Positions 10,756-21,744 of a stretch of 50,165 bases of DNA are shown piece by piece. This DNA comes from Circinella umbellata (Eukaryota > Mucoromycota > Mucoromycetes > Mucorales > Lichtheimiaceae). Every line of letters begins with the position of its first letter. The first letter of the stretch is position 1. The position numbers and the translations under genes were made by a program. The DNA lies in assembly GCA_025093555.1 (NCBI GenBank), contig JAIWNF010000121.1, positions 1 to 50,165 on the forward strand. The letters are read 5' to 3'. Below the pieces are notes generated by a model. That model was not told where the DNA came from and did no database searches. It was given only the letters and a program-made list of their open reading frames with translations.

Positions 10756-10778
10756 AAATGTCTCGATTTCTTGGTGTA
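10756..10778. repeat. right target-site duplication of LINE-1
   Basis: Identical to 5400-5422. Position 10756 can be counted either as duplication or as the first base of the LINE, so the duplication is 22 or 23 bp. It spans tRNA-Val positions -8 to +14, ending inside box A. Confidence 0.85.
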
Positions 10779-10838
10779 GTTGGTTATCACGTCTGTCTAA
10801 CACACAGACGGTCGGCGGTTCGAGTCCGCCAGAAATCA
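10765..10838 (+). tRNA. tRNA-Val (AAC)
   Basis: A 74-nt cloverleaf. Acceptor GATTTCT (10765-10771) pairs with AGAAATC (10831-10837), discriminator A. D arm GTG/CAC, anticodon stem TCTGT/ACAGA with loop CTAACAC (anticodon AAC), variable loop CGGTC, T stem GGCGG/CCGCC with loop TTCGAGT. Box A and box B are intact and there is no intron. Its natural 5' flank beyond -8 has been replaced by LINE-1, so any dependence on upstream sequence may be altered. Confidence 0.96.
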
Positions 10839-10869
10839 TGAAAGAAGCTACTTAAGCTTGGGTAGTTAC

Positions 10870-10875
10870 TTTTTT
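10870..10875 (+). terminator. Pol III terminator of tRNA-Val
   Basis: Run of six T's, 32 nt beyond the tRNA 3' end; no earlier run of four or more T's. Confidence 0.6.
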
Positions 10876-10908
10876 AATATGGTGTTGTGTTATAATATGC
10901 ACTGGACT

Positions 10909-11085
10909 TAAAAGGTGGTTTGAGAAAATCGGTCTTGCTAAAACTTTTGGGTTTGAGCTGGTTTGAGCGGCTCAAACGCCCCTGAATGATTTGAGCTGGC
11001 TCAAACCGCTCAAATCAGTAGTTTGAGTAACCAGGTCGCTCAAATTCTTAGTTTGAGTATTCTCAAACGTGTTCAAATAAAAAGT
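10909..11085. repeat. subterminal TTTGAG/CTCAAA repeat block, left end
   Basis: About eleven TTTGAG or CTCAAA hexamers in both orientations in under 180 bp, many forming small hairpins such as TTTGAGCGGCTCAAA. Matched in reverse by 47170-47322. Such arrays are transposase binding sites in CACTA elements (family knowledge; role here inferred). Confidence 0.7.
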
Positions 11086-11189
11086 TACCTTACACAAAAT
11101 AAATATAAGTTATGCAATATTCGTTGAGCATTGTAATACTTCATTACTCTTTTTTGCTATTTAGTTTTTTTTTTCTTTTTTTTCGCAAA

Positions 11190-11444
11190 ATGCAGACAGC
11201 TTCTGAAATTTATTATGGGATCAAAAAATGTTTTTGTAACCAGTGTTTTCAAATGAGTACGCGACCAGAAAAATACATTCACCAAAAAGAAAGTACCGAA
11301 GATCGTCATAAGCGTGATTATAGCACAGAACTTTTTGAAGAATGGATTGCGAGTCAAGGCAATGAGGATATGATGGATCTTGATGACAATGGTAGAGATT
11401 TATTTTTTATTATAATATTAAGATATCATCTTAACTGGGAGTAA
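11190..11444 (+). pseudogene. zinc-finger remnant, transposase N-terminus-like
   Basis: From the ATG at 11190 the frame reads MQTASEIYYGIKKCFCNQCF, then STRPEKYIHQKESTEDRHKR and an acidic tail EDMMDLDDNGRD. The pattern CxCxxC followed some 20 residues later by STxxRHxRxY resembles the N-terminal finger of fungal CACTA/Tnp2-type or KDZ transposases. It lies just inside the element end, outside the hAT insertion. A second copy on the minus strand at about 46825-47079 keeps the cysteines but has a stop (Gln to TAA). The residues upstream of 11190 in the same frame are hydrophobic low-complexity translation and probably not coding. Too short to assign; presented as a relic. Confidence 0.45.
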
Positions 11445-11586
11445 AGTTCGTAGTCGATATACACAGCTACACCTGGTAAAAATTAACTCATTTACCCAAA
11501 AAAAAAATAACGAGTACCGTTTTTATTATTGGAAGTTCTTCTAAAAAATTATAAATGGTAAGTTATATGAATAATAATGTTATTTT

Positions 11587-13440
11587 TAGCGTTCTTCATC
11601 TCATCCGACATCCGCTCATCCGATCCGTATCCACATCCTCAAGTTCGGATGCAGATGGGTCTTTACGGATGCGGATGGGTGTATCATCCAATCCGATGAT
11701 GCAACCATCCGAAAGATTCAAAGTGGTGATGGGTGTTTTTTTCAATGAAGTTGTTTATAGGTGTTTATAAAAAAAACATAAGAATATTGGATTGAAAAAG
11801 TATGCCGCATTTTTAATGTAAGTGTAGTAAGTCAATAAATGTGACAAATATTATTTTATCAACTCGAAGATTCATCAAACTTTTTAGATCTAAACTTTTT
11901 GAAATGATCTAATCCCAAAGATGTTGAAATGTTATTACTTGATCCCTATTCATTATATTTCTTATAACATATTATTCCTCAAATTATTCATGTCACAACA
12001 TTTCCTATATTATTTCATAATAATACTAATATTTATCCCTTTCCAAAACAAAGAATAGCAAATAAAAAAAAATAACCATTCGTTGAAGAAGACATCTAGA
12101 ATAGTTTATTTGATATTTGTATTACCATAGTGATATATATAATATAATTATAAACCCCAATACTCTCTCTATTTTGTACAGTCCAAATGTTCATCATCCA
12201 AATATTCATCATCCAAATCCAAGTATATAAACCGTAATATCAACCCATATCCGCAGCACTTTTTTTTTCAATGATTATTTGCATAAGTTATAAAATCTAC
12301 TCAAAGAAAAATAAAATAAAATGCTACCACCATTAGTAAACAAATATATTATAGTAATATAATTCGGAGAAAGGGTATGTGTGTAAAAAGAAAGAGTAGT
12401 ACCACTTACCAATCGTCAAGCACAATGTCCAGTTATATAAAAGCAATTATGTCAAAGATAGGGATATATAAAAAAGAAGGAGCTTTGATAATAAAATTGA
12501 GTAATGCTAGTTGTTTTGTAGGGTTATCAAGGTGTATATTAGATAGTTTTATTGACCAAGATTAAATAAAATATTTGTTAAAATCCATTGGTAAATAAAG
12601 TAGATTGTTGTAAAAAATATATTTGTCTATAAACTCGATCCACAATAGTTAGTAGAGCAAAGATGTAATATTGTAATCGTTAAACTAATAGATGCTTATT
12701 GGCGTTATTGAACATGTCCGTTCGTGTGTAAAATAGATACGATAATGAGTGATTAAAATAATATAATAAAAAAAAGACTACCAAACTTAGTTGTTTCATT
12801 TGGAATCATTATTTTCCATTATTAAAAAAGATGTCTGTATTAAATGGAGTAACGAAGATTTGATTGAAGAAGCTTAGTTTCTCTTTTTTTTTGGCTGTCA
12901 CACATAATTTTTACATACACACACACACCTTATATACTCACGCGCACTTTATTCTTTCCCCTATTTTTTATAATTCTCTTCATAAAAAGCTTTCATCTAC
13001 TATATTATCTTATACATTACGGATTTATTTATTTTATTTTTATATTTATAATAAAAATTACCATGTACTTTTCTACAATTGCCATCGTTTATTAAAATAT
13101 GTTTCTATTTTGTTTCTTTGAACCAGTTTGAAGTACAATATTTATTCTGAACCAATCTAAACCAATCGCGCTATATTATACTTATATACGAAAAGACAAT
13201 TAACCATGATAACAATTTTTACAATATCCAATACCTTTTTTTTACATTCCAAATCAAAAATTACTATAGATTATTTCACTCTTTTCTTTGATTCACCACA
13301 ATACGACGGTTCTTCCTCCTTTGACTGTATTTCTGCCAAAAAAAATATACATACACACTTCATCTACCCATCTGATCCACATCCAATGCGGATGCAGATA
13401 GCCCTATTATCCGATCCAATCTGATCCGTGAAGAACACTA
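11587..13440 (+). mobile_element. hAT-type non-autonomous element, copy A
   Basis: 1854 bp with terminal inversions TAGCGTTCTTCAT (11587) and TAGTGTTCTTCAC (reverse of 13440), flanked by an 8-bp duplication GTTATTTT at 11579-11586 and 13441-13448. Eight-base duplications and TAGNG ends indicate hAT. Subterminal GATCCG/GGATG repeats occur at both ends. No transposase is encoded; a 62-codon frame at 12377-12565 also occurs in the other copies, but they are so alike in DNA that this says nothing about coding. Confidence 0.8.
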
Positions 13441-13448
13441 GTTATTTT

Positions 13449-15190
13449 ATTCGTTATGCAGAGAAAACAACGTCGCAGTACATACGGTGATGACACAACG
13501 CCATGATAACGTAAAAAGATTCTTCTTGTCCCAATTTGGCTAACCTAATATGAATGACCTAATTTGGTCATTATTTTTATTCTTCTTTTTTCAGCATCTT
13601 TCTTTCTACTCTACTCCCCTTTACTACAACAAAATGACAGAACGTAAATTTCACTCCATCTTTAAAATAATCTATTATTATCATCTTTGACTATAACACC
13701 AGTACTGATTCCCTCTTTTTTAATCTTATACATAGATGCTCTTGTACGGTAATGGAGATTATATGCTGGTTCTTATAGGCTTGACGCAGGTAGTTGCAGT
13801 AATTTTCTTTTTTTTTCTGGCTGGATTACGCGTACTCTTTTATTCATATTTTTGCCCTTAATTTAATCTTTAATCTTTTTGTGTTAACCACATCCTCGTT
13901 TTTATCCAGCTCCTATACTCATGCTTACTTGATGATATCTATATGTTTTATGCTTACTGCAGGTAGTAGCTACTCTTTTTTTTCTGGGTATTCTTTCAAT
14001 AAATGATTTGCAAGCCCTAACATATCTGCTTTTTTATCTGCCGCTTTTTTATTTTGTCTATTCCCATTTACTATATCTACTTTTGCTTGAAACAAAGCTA
14101 TACGCGCGTTTCGTACTTTGACACAGGTACCAGTATCTCTTTTTTTTAGCTGCTTATATCCCTTTTTACATGAACTTGTATGTTCTTATTCATCCCAATC
14201 ATATCCATTAATGACTAAATAGTGTGCTAAGGTGCATCCGCTCTAAATATTGACTGTATCATGAAAAACGTGTTTTCTAAAAGCCAGGGTAAATAGTGGA
14301 AAACTAGTAATAGATGAATCATAAATGGTATAAAAAATTGAAGTTGGTATGAATAAGTACTATACTTTATATAATAGACAACTTCCCCAAGCTTAAGTAT
14401 TTGACAGGCATGTACTTGTTCTTTTATATATATTTATTGTATGGTTTTATTGATGTCTAATGAATATAATGTGCTCTTTATAGTAGCGGTTTTCATAGAA
14501 ACATGTTATTTATCTCTTTCTCAAAACTATTCTGTAAGTATTTTATATATAGCCTAACAAATCTTTTTCTTTATATTATTCCGTGAACATGTTTTTGTAA
14601 TATAACTAACCTTTTCTGTAATTTATTCGGTAAACATATTACTTATGGCATAACTAATTTCTCTTTAATATTATTGCATAAACATTTTTATATACTCAAC
14701 TTCTTTTTTTTCTATAGGATGGTATGGTTTCATTTCATGTTTTTTTTATTATGATTCATTTTGTGTTATTTATTTACAATTTTACATCACACATTTATAG
14801 TTATATTTATTGAAAGGCATTTTAAATTAGACTTTTTTAGATCCGTTATATGGTAATGAAGGCTAGTAATAATAAATTTAGATAAAATAGTTTAGCTTTT
14901 AGTATAGTAAAAATTATATATTTATTTTAGTATAGTAGATAAAAAATAAATAAATAAAAAAGACTTCTTTATGTATATAAAAGGAAATAAAAAGCAGATG
15001 ATTGATCAACTTAAAGAATAATAAGCCAATACATAATGATAGTTTTAAAATGTCCGAAATAAAGGAGCCAATACTGAAGGCTGTATATACTTCGTGTAAA
15101 AAGAACCCACCAATATGATACTTTGATCAAAAGGTGTAACATGAAGCAGTAGCCAATAGGGTAGAAGACTAATATCATTTTGAACCTCTC
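13449..15190. repeat. inner left arm of the palindrome, non-coding
   Basis: AT-rich sequence repeated in reverse at about 15500-17257 and partly at 37281-37927. No frame above 60 codons looks coding. It includes an imperfect tandem repeat (14505-14702). Confidence 0.7.
14505..14702. repeat. ~48-bp imperfect tandem repeat, four units
   Basis: Units share TAACTAA..., a T-rich middle, ATATTATT/ATTTATTC and TAAACAT near the end, with period about 46-52 bp. The mirrored arm has the corresponding units at about 15985-16190. Confidence 0.5.
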
Positions 15191-15475
15191 ATCTTTTTAC
15201 TCAAAGGCTCAAACTCATAGATCGAGAGTGCTCAATCTGCTTAGAATAAAAAAACGAACCAGTTTGAGCAGGGCAAACCATTGATTTGAGCGCGTTTGAG
15301 CAGATCGGATACGCTCATCATGGTTTGAGAAAGTTGGAAAATCAAAAACCAAGCATTTTATCTGCTCAAACCTATTAAAACAAGTAGTTTGACCAGCTCA
15401 AACTTGATCAAACTTTTAGTTCTAGCGGTTTGAGCACACTCAATCCATGATTTTGAGAATTGGATGATAATGATG
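15190..15475. repeat. palindrome centre with TTTGAG motifs
   Basis: The middle of the inverted repeat again contains numerous TTTGAG/CTCAAA motifs, like the outer ends, but the two sides are not mirror images here, so this is the spacer of the foldback. GGTTTGAGAAAGTTGG near 15325 recalls GGTTTGAGAAAATCGG at the outer end. Confidence 0.55.
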
Positions 15476-17265
15476 ATAGGTTTAAAACGACTTTAGTCTA
15501 CTTCTCTATTGGCTTATGTTCCATGTTACACCTTTCAATCAATACATTATATTGGTGGGTTTTTTTACTCATAGTATACACAGCCTTTAGTATTGGCTCA
15601 TTTCTTTCAGACATTTTATAATTATCATTTGGTATTGGTTTATTATTCTTTTAAATTGGTCAACACGTTTTCTTTTTATTTCCTTTTATATACATAAAGA
15701 AGTGTCTTTTGTTTATTTTCTATTATTATTTTTTTATTTACTCTACTAAAATAAATATATAATTTCTACTATAATAAGAACTAAACTACTTTATCTAGGT
15801 TTACAATATTACTACTCTTCATTTACTATATAACGAACTAAACATGATCTATTTAAAATACCTTAGAATATATACAACTATAAATATATAACAAAGATAT
15901 GATGTAAATAAATAACATGACATGAATCAAAGTGATAAAGAGCGAAATAACAGCATACCATCCTATATAAAAAAAAGAATTCAAGTATATGAGAAAATTA
16001 CCCAACATGTTGAAGAAGAATTAGTTATACCATAAATAATATTCACCAAAAACATTGAAGAAAAGATTAGTCATATTATAAAAAGCATCTTCACGCGATA
16101 ATATAAAAAAAAAGATTGATCAAACTATAAATAAGATAGTTACCAAATAATTTGAAGCAAGAGAAAGATAACATATTTCTATGGGAATCGTTACTATAAG
16201 AAAATACATAATATTCATGAGAAATCAATAAAATAATGCGATATATACATGAAAAAGAACAAGTACATACCTGCCAAATACTCAAGCTTAGGGAAGTTGT
16301 CTACTATATTATGTAAAGCACCTATTCATGTCAGCTTCAATTTTTTATACCATTTATGATTCATCTATTACTTGTTTTTCATTATTTACCCTGGCTTTTA
16401 GCAAACACGTTTTTCATGATACAGTCAATAGTTGGCATGGATGTACCTTAAGAAACTATTCTATGAATCAATGGATATGATTGATGAGTAAGAATATCCA
16501 AGTTGATGTAAAAGGGTCATGTAAGCAAGTAAAAAAAAGAGATACTGGTACCTGTGTCAAAGTACGAAACGCGCGTATAGCTTTGTTTCAAGCAAAAGGA
16601 GATATAGTAAATGGGAATAGACAAAATAAAAAAAAATGGCAGATAAAAAAGCAGATATGTTAGGGCTTGTGAACCATTACTGAAGGGAATACACGGAGAT
16701 AGTGCACACAAGTACACACAAAAAAAAAAGAAAAAAAAGTAGTTACTACCTGTAGTAAGCATAAAACATACAGATATCCTTCGAGTAAGCATGAGTATAA
16801 GAGCCGGATAAAAACAAGGATGTGGTTAATGAATAAAAAGATTAAAGATTAAATTCAGGACAAAATATGAGTAAAAGAGTACGCGTAATCTGGCCAAAAA
16901 AAGAACATTACAACTACCCGTGTTAAACATAAGAACCAACATATAAACTCCATTACCATACAAGAGTATCTATGTATAAGATTAAAAAAGAGGGAATCAG
17001 TACTGGTGTTATAGTCAAAGATGATAATAATAGATTATTTTAAAGATGGAGTGAAATTTACGTTGTGTCATTTTGTTGGAGTAAAGAGGAGTAGATTAAA
17101 AAGAAAGTTGCTGAAAAAAGAAGAATAAAAAATAAAGACCAAATTAGGCCATTCATATTAGGTTAACCAAATTAGGACAACAATAATCTTTTTACATTAT
17201 CATGGCGTTGTGTCATCGCCGTATGTACTGCGACGTTGATTTCTCTGCATAACGAGTAAAATAAC

Positions 17266-18988
17266 TAGTGTTCTTCACGGATCGGATTGGATCGGATAAT
17301 AGGGCTATCTGCATCCGCATCGGATGTGGATCGGATTGGTGTATGTATATTTTTTTTGGCAGAAATACAGTCGAAGTTGGAAGAACTGTCGTATTGTAGT
17401 GAATCAAAGAAAAGAGTGAAATAATCTATAATAAGTTTTGATCTGGAATGTAAAAAAAAAGTATTGGATATTGTAAAAATTGTTATCGTGGTTGATTTGT
17501 CCTTTCCTATATAAGTATAATATAGCGCGATTGGTTTAGATTGGTTCAGAATAAATATTGTACTTCAAACTGGTTCAAAGAAACAAAATAGAAGCATATT
17601 TCAATAAACAATGGCAATTGTAGAAAAGTAAATGGTAATTTTTATTATAAATATAAAAATAAAATAAATAAATCCGTAATGTAAAAGATAATATAGTAGA
17701 TGAAAGCTTTTTATGAAGAGAAATATAAAAAATAGGGAAAGAATAATTTATAAGTAAAGAAAAAAAATTATGTGTGACAGCAAAAAAAAAAAAAGAGAAA
17801 ACTAAGCTTCTTCAATCAAATCTTCGTTACCCCATTTAATACAGTCATCTTTTTTAATAATGGAAAATAATGATCTTAAATGAAACAACTAAGTTTGGTA
17901 GTCTCTTTTTTATTATGTTATTTTAATCACTCATTATCGTATCTATTTTACACACGAACGGACATGTTCAATAACGCCAATAAGCATCTATTAGCTTAAC
18001 GATTATAATATTACATCTTTGCTCCACCAACTATTTTGGATCGAGTTTATAGACAAATATACTCTTTACAACAATCTACTTATGTACCAATGGATTTTAA
18101 CAAATATTTTATCTTATCTTGGTCAATAAAATTATCTAATATACACCTTGATAACCCTACAAAACAACTAGGACTACTCAATTTTATTATCAAAGCTCCT
18201 TCTTTTTTATATATCCCTATCTTTGACATAATTGCTTTTATATAACTGGACATTGTGCTTGACGATTGGTAAGTGGTACTACTCTTTTTTTTTACACACA
18301 TACCCTTTCTCCGAATTATATTACTATAATGTATGTGTTTACTAATGGTGGTAGTATTTTATTTTATTTTTCTTTGAGTAGATTTTATAACTTATGCAAA
18401 TAATCATTAGAAAAAAAGTGCCGTAGATATGGGTTGAGATTACAGTTTATATACTTGGATTTGGATGATGAACATTTGGACTGTACAAAATAGAGAGAGT
18501 ATTGGGGTTTATAATTATTATATATATCACTATGGTAATACAAATATCAAATAAACTATTCTAGATGTCTTCTTTAACAATGGTTATTTTTTTTATTTGC
18601 TATTCTTCGTTTTGGAAAGGGACAAATATTAGTATTATTATGAAATAATATAGGAAATGTTGTGACATAAATAATTTGAGGAATAATATGTTATAAGAAA
18701 TATAATGAATAGGGATCAAGTAATAACATTTCAACATCTTTGGGATTAGATCATTTCAAAAAGTTTAGATCTAAAAAGTTTGATGAATCTTCGAGTTGAT
18801 AAAATAATATTTGTCACATTTATTGACTTGCTACACTTACATTAAAAATGCGGCATACTTTTTCAATCTAATATTTTTATGTTTTTTTATAAACACCCAT
18901 AAAAAAACACCCATTACCACTTTGAATCTTTCGGATGACTACATCATCGGATCGGATGAGCGGATGTCGGATGAGATGAAGAACGCTA
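17266..18988 (-). mobile_element. hAT-type element, copy B, ending at a chimeric junction
   Basis: Reverse copy of 11587-13440 with about 130 bp missing, including part of the GGATG repeats near the outer end. The left end TAGTGTTCTTCAC is flanked by AAAATAAC, as in the other copies. The right end ...GAACGCTA stops exactly at 18988, and the next bases (ATGTAAAA) are internal gypsy sequence instead of the expected AAAATAAC. Confidence 0.75.
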
Positions 18989-18995
18989 ATGTAAA

Positions 18996-19594
18996 ACTGC
19001 TCGCTCACTTGCCGTATTAGATGAAGAAACAGCACCAACTCCAAGTACCACTGCTCTTTATACAAATTTTGTCATAAATTCACATCATATAAATAGTTTA
19101 GTAGATACAGGAGCAAGCAAAAGCTGCATATCAAAGAAATTAGCCCAAACTCTAGGATTAAAGATAAATAAACCTTCTGCAGTAGTCTTCATGCTTGGCA
19201 ACGGAGACCAACACGCATCGTTGGGAATAATTAGTAATATCCAATTACAGCCTAATAGAACTGAGCTAGTACTAATAGTATTAGAAGTATTGCCAACCAC
19301 ACCTATTGATCTAATCATCGAAAATAATTGGTTGAAAAAGGCCAAAGCTACCATAGAGTATCAAACAAAGACTATGTGGATTTACCATGATGATGCTCGA
19401 GCTATTCCAATAAGATACGAGAAACAATTCGATAATAGCATACTGTGGTTCAATAATACAGGAAACCTGATATTAGTTCAAGTTCTGAGACATATACTGA
19501 AGAGGAAATTGTTTCATCAGATAATGAATCTTTGAGTGAATACTCGTCATCTACTGAAAACAACACAGAAGAGATGTTAATGAACGAGTCATAG
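18996..19594 (+). pseudogene. element 2 protease region
   Basis: The frame from 18996 reads TARSLAVLDEETAPTP, NSLVDTGASKSCISKKLAQ with the retropepsin DTG triplet, then MLGNGDQHASLGIISN and PTTPIDLIIENNWLKKAKA, where ENNW replaces the GNNW of element 3. A one-base deletion near 19455 breaks it, and in the old frame a TAG at 19592-19594 stands for Trp. It would release Gag and Pol from their precursor. Upstream Gag is missing because the copy starts at the hAT junction. Confidence 0.8.
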
Positions 19595-19669
19595 GCAGAT
19601 GATATTCTATTTCCCATAATTGAAGACATACAGCCACTCGAATTAAAACAAGGCAATAAGCAAATCATA

Positions 19670-20923
19670 ATGAAGACTAATATGGAAATCAACATCCCCA
19701 ATGCAAATTATCGAACCTTCAATATACCTTGTCCTTCATTTTTGAAGGATTCGAATACATACATTTTTGAACCAAATACCAACATGCCAGAACAAATAAA
19801 TATCTATGGAGGCATTTTACATCCATCGAGTGAAACATATAGAATATCAATACTCAATATTACTACCGAGTCCGAATATATACTCGACACAGACACAATA
19901 CTAGGAGAAATGAGAGCCGTCACTACAAATGATAAGGGATATGAATTGGTAGACCCTCGAATAGTAGACAACAAGTCACCCTTCATGCAAAGAAAACCTC
20001 TCACAAAAGAACAGTTGGAGCAAATAAATGAAGGAGAATTAGATCCAAAACTTAAAGCAGAATTCCGTGCCCTAATAGAACAATATCAAGATATTTTCAA
20101 TTGGGATAGAAAAACAATAGGATGTACAGACCTGTTAGAGCATGAAATCAATACAGGAAACCATCCACCAATTCGACGTAGGCCATATAGAATGAGCCCA
20201 GTAGAGTTAGAATTTTTAGAAAAAGAACTTGACCGATTTTGTAAAATGAAAATTATACGACCCTCAACAAGTCCATGGGCTTCACCCATCTTGTTAGTCA
20301 AGAAACCATCAGCAGCGACATCCACATCATCATCATCTAAACCAGCCGCCGCAGCTAATCTACCACTAGTTATCGATTACAGAAAACTTAATGCATTACA
20401 GCCCTTTTGTCCTTATACAACTCAACGAGCAGATGAGCTATTAGATGCAGTAGGCAACAAAGCAAAAGTCTTTTCAACATTAGATTGTGCATCATTTTAT
20501 TACAATATTAAATTAACACCTGAATCAATACCAAAATCAGCATTTACATGTAAATTTGGATTATACGAATTTCTAAAAATGCCAATGGGCATGCTTAATG
20601 CATCTGCCAGCGCCCAAATGCTTTCAGACATAGCATTTCGAGCATTATTAAATAAGTATACCGTAGTATATATTGATGATTTATTCACATATTCACCCGA
20701 CCAAAAACAACATCTACATGATCTAGCAAAAGTATTTGCATGCATACGCAAAGCAGGCCTTGTATTAAACCCAAAGAAATGCAAGTTCAACGCCAGTGTT
20801 ATCAAATTCTTAGGATTCATCGTTAATGAACAAGGCATTCATACTGACCCTGCTAAGATTGAAAAGTTGCCAAATATGCTATGCCTAAAACCATCCATAA
20901 TCTCAGGTCATTCTGTGGACTAA
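19670..20923 (+). pseudogene. element 2 reverse transcriptase
   Basis: Frame of 417 residues. Blocks: HEINTGNHPPIRRRPYRMSP, CKMKIIRPSTSPWASPILLV, then a Ser/Ala-rich insert of about 18 residues before LPLVIDYRKLNALQPF, FSTLDCASFYYNIKL (first Asp), MPMGMLNASASAQML, VVYIDDLFTYS (YIDD) and FLGFIVNEQGIHTD. The first ~110 residues form the spacer between protease and RT. A base loss near 20868 shifts the frame before the thumb/RNase H junction. Very close to the intact counterpart in element 3. Confidence 0.9.
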
Positions 20924-21516
20924 CTAACTATTATAAACGATTCGTCAAATCTTATTCAAAAATATCTCGACCACTTTTTAACATGATGAAAGGGAATCCA
21001 GGAAAACTAACATAGACGCCTGAGTCAATCGAAGCTTTCCAAACATTAAAAAACGCGATGTGCAGCAGTCCTATACTCACCCGAATTGATTATAATAAAC
21101 CTTGCACTGTAATTACAGATGCATCAAGAGAAGGGCTAGGACTTGTATTAGTCTAGCATGATGACGAAGGGCGAGAACATATTATCTTATATGATAGCCG
21201 TGCTCTTACCCTAAGTGAAAAGAATTATGGAATTTCCAAACTAGAATGTCTAGCCGTAGTATGGGCCATAAAGAAACTTCGACCTTATTTGTTATCAAAC
21301 ACGTTCACTGTAATTACAGATCATTATGCACTAAAAGAATTACTAAACACACCTCGACCTGAAGGAATATTAGCAAGATGGATCACGATATTATCCAAAT
21401 ATTCTTTTGAAATTAAATATCGCCCAGGAAAAGAGAATACCAATGCAGATTTTTTCAGCAGACTAGGATATTATATTCCTTTCACAAATAGTGACCAGTA
21501 TCCAGGAAGTCGTTAA
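20924..21516 (+). pseudogene. element 2 RNase H
   Basis: Reading the frame matched to element 3: LTNYYKRFVKSYSKISRPLF at the start, TVITDASREGLGLVL (first Asp), YGISKLECLAVVWAIKKLRP (Glu), TVITDHYALKELLN (last Asp block), ending ENTNADFFSRLGY. Two TAG codons interrupt it, at 21013-21015 (Trp in element 3) and 21154-21156 (Gln). The open frame at 21289-21516 is its 3' end. Confidence 0.85.
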
Positions 21517-21744
21517 AAGCTTGTGAAATCAACTTATTATTATTATTTTTATTTATAACCTATTCATTATATTCGACATATTTATTATTTATTTTATCAG
21601 CTGTTATTTTCATCTTTTTACAACAACCTTTATCAAATCAAGTACATCATACCCCTGAGTATCTGTTGATAACAACATGTTTCTTTACCAAACATATATT
21701 AGTATTACAAAAAATATATATATAACACAAAATCAAAATCAATA

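Larger units (their letters stand above)
5423..10756 (-). mobile_element. LINE-1: full-length non-LTR retrotransposon in tRNA-Val
   Basis: 5.3 kb between two copies of a 22-23 bp target duplication. Minus-strand order: 5' UTR with a CGCGCGC block and TTTTATACTTTTT, ORF1 (coiled-coil RNA-binding-type protein), ORF2 (APE-type endonuclease, RT, C-terminal Cys/His motif) and a 311-bp 3' UTR with AATAAA close to the end and no poly(A) tail. The 5' end (TGTCC, from 10756) can be aligned with that of LINE-2 (47860), which argues that both are full length. ORF2 is split by at least two frameshifts/stops, so the copy is not autonomous. It sits 8 nt from the mature 5' end of tRNA-Val, pointing away from it. 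Confidence 0.9.
10900..18988. mobile_element. giant foldback (CACTA-like) DNA element, copy 1
   Basis: The left arm (10900-~15350) is mirrored on the opposite strand by ~15350-18988. Landmarks pair around a centre near 15.35 kb: for example the hAT end at 13440 with 17266, and the Pro-rich AT tract near 14220-14400 with 16280-16440. The outer end is CACTGGACTTAAAAGG followed by about 180 bp rich in TTTGAG/CTCAAA; the same end occurs inverted at 47331. CACTG-type termini, subterminal repeats and a CxCxxC zinc-finger relic at 11190 suggest EnSpm/CACTA, but no 3-bp target duplication is seen (ATG versus TAC at the two outer ends), so the class is inferred. No transposase catalytic domain is visible. 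The right arm lost roughly its outer 0.8 kb at the junction with element 2. Confidence 0.65.

Noticed and set aside
12377..12565. 62-codon frame conserved in three hAT copies
   Set aside because: The copies are nearly identical in DNA, so conservation is not evidence for coding; no recognisable domain.
15190..15475. Possible second CACTGG terminus at the palindrome centre
   Set aside because: TTTGAG motifs are present but no CCAGTG/CACTGG pair, so I do not call two head-to-head elements.
16481..16792. Frames of 60 and 91 codons in the right arm
   Set aside because: They translate poly(A)/T tracts and mirror sequence in the other arm with different frames; not coding.
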